Notes under the pieces: model-generated | Told to the model about the DNA's origin: nothing | Database searches by the model: none | What the model saw: the letters and a program-made list of their open reading frames with translations, nothing else | Translations under genes and position numbers: made by a program | Part shown: piece after piece, positions 18,520 to 19,169 of the stretch | Layout: the number at the start of each line of letters is the position of its first letter | Position numbering within the stretch: position 1 is the stretch's first letter | Source of the DNA: Alphaproteobacteria bacterium | GTDB lineage: Bacteria; Pseudomonadota; Alphaproteobacteria; Sphingomonadales; Emcibacteraceae | Reading direction: 5' to 3' | Length of the DNA: 19,169 nt | Assembly (NCBI GenBank): GCA_013152615.1 | Contig: JAADGA010000197.1 | Location: forward strand, 1 to 19,169

Positions 18520-19169
18520 TTAAAAATTACGGGTTATTGACAGAGAATATTCTCTGGGGCGGCCGTAATAGCCTTCGTAATAGCCGAAAGGATCAACATT
18601 TATGCCATTGGTCAGATAGACTTGGTTGGTCAGATTGTTGCCGACCAGTGCCACGCGCCAGTTTCCGTCCACCGTGTCATAAATAATCCCGGCATTCACC
18701 AGCCAGTAACCCGGCTGGGTCAGCGGCCCGGTGTTAAAGGCGTCTTTATAGGTCTTGCTTTTATAGGCGGCGCCGCCCCGCAGGGAGAAATCGCCATAGT
18801 CAGCCGTTGAAATAGTATATTGGATACTGCCGTTAAAGGTCCATGCCGGGGCATCCGGCAGCTTGTTGCTCATCCGGATTCCGGTTGCCGGGTCAAGTTT
18901 GATATATTTGTTGTGCAGATAGCCAAGGCCGACATGAATTCTTAATTCAGGGACCGGCATCGCCTTGACTTCAAGTTCAAATCCATAGAGTCGTGATTCC
19001 CCGGCATTCTCGACCGGTAAAATTATCTGGCCGCTTGAATCGGCGCGCGCAGTGGTAATCTGAATATCTTTATAGATGTTGAAAAAACCGGCAAAATTGG
19101 CAATCAGGCGGCCATCATACCATTTTGATTTTATTCCGGTCTCGAAACTATCCAGCGTTTCCGGTGACA
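18520..19169 (-). CDS. TonB-dependent receptor, N-terminus beyond right edge
   Basis: The frame is open from the right edge to the stop at 18520, giving the last 215 residues. The visible part is the C-terminal beta barrel of a TonB-dependent outer-membrane receptor: SPETLDSFETGIKSKWYDGR near the edge, then NAGESRLYGFELEVKA, LTQPGYWLVNAGIIYD and VALVGNNLTNQVYL. It ends in the aromatic RNF typical of outer-membrane proteins. Such receptors import siderophores, vitamins, glycans or other compounds using TonB energy. The plug domain and signal peptide lie outside the window. Its SDR neighbour suggests an organic substrate, but that is inference. Confidence 0.92.
   Translation of the reverse strand, partial: SPETLDSFETGIKSKWYDGRLIANFAGFFNIYKDIQITTARADSSGQIILPVENAGESRLYGFELEVKAMPVPELRIHVGLGYLHNKYIKLDPATGIRMSNKLPDAPAWTFNGSIQYTISTADYGDFSLRGGAAYKSKTYKDAFNTGPLTQPGYWLVNAGIIYDTVDGNWRVALVGNNLTNQVYLTNGINVDPFGYYEGYYGRPREYSLSITRNF

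Overview
The window is a chromosomal segment of an alphaproteobacterium. The main support is the conserved block greA-carB-carA (minus strand) diverging from yqeY-dnaG-rpoD (plus strand). A DUF2336 protein, a family seen mostly in this class, gatCAB and a tRNA-Ile2(CAU) fit the same picture. The housekeeping genes are moderately GC-rich. Genus and order cannot be fixed from the sequence alone; the TonB-dependent receptor at the right edge fits a marine or oligotrophic lineage but does not prove it.

Left region (1-3230): a DUF2336 protein runs off the left edge on the minus strand and ends in a Gly-Pro-x-x repeat tail. A 310-bp AT-rich divergent intergenic region separates it from an Lrp/AsnC-family regulator, followed by a small DUF4870-like membrane protein and a lone HNH endonuclease with a TTG start and lower GC. 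This is the most accessory-looking part of the window.

Centre (3230-13500): greA, carB and carA lie on the minus strand, with carA and carB coupled by a TAATG overlap. They diverge from yqeY, dnaG and rpoD. The shared intergenic region carries a good sigma70-type promoter for each direction and a perfect DnaA box. A tRNA-Ile2(CAU) follows rpoD. This block covers carbamoyl phosphate synthesis (pyrimidines and arginine), transcript cleavage, replication priming and the primary sigma factor.

Right region (13500-19169): gatC-gatA-gatB, the tRNA-dependent amidotransferase, form a tight plus-strand operon. A small Sel1-repeat protein follows. A minus-strand pair, an SDR oxidoreductase downstream of a TonB-dependent receptor that runs off the right edge, looks like a substrate uptake and oxidation operon.

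The most unusual signal is the number of short, imperfect tandem repeats. They occur in frame in three unrelated proteins (12-bp unit in the DUF2336 protein, 15-bp in DnaG, 21-bp in RpoD) and in two non-coding gaps. The second is a stretch near the dnaG 3' end with much lower GC than the rest of the gene, which suggests a mosaic allele. I see no complete mobile element, CRISPR array or rRNA, and no cluster that I can defend as a new multi-gene system.
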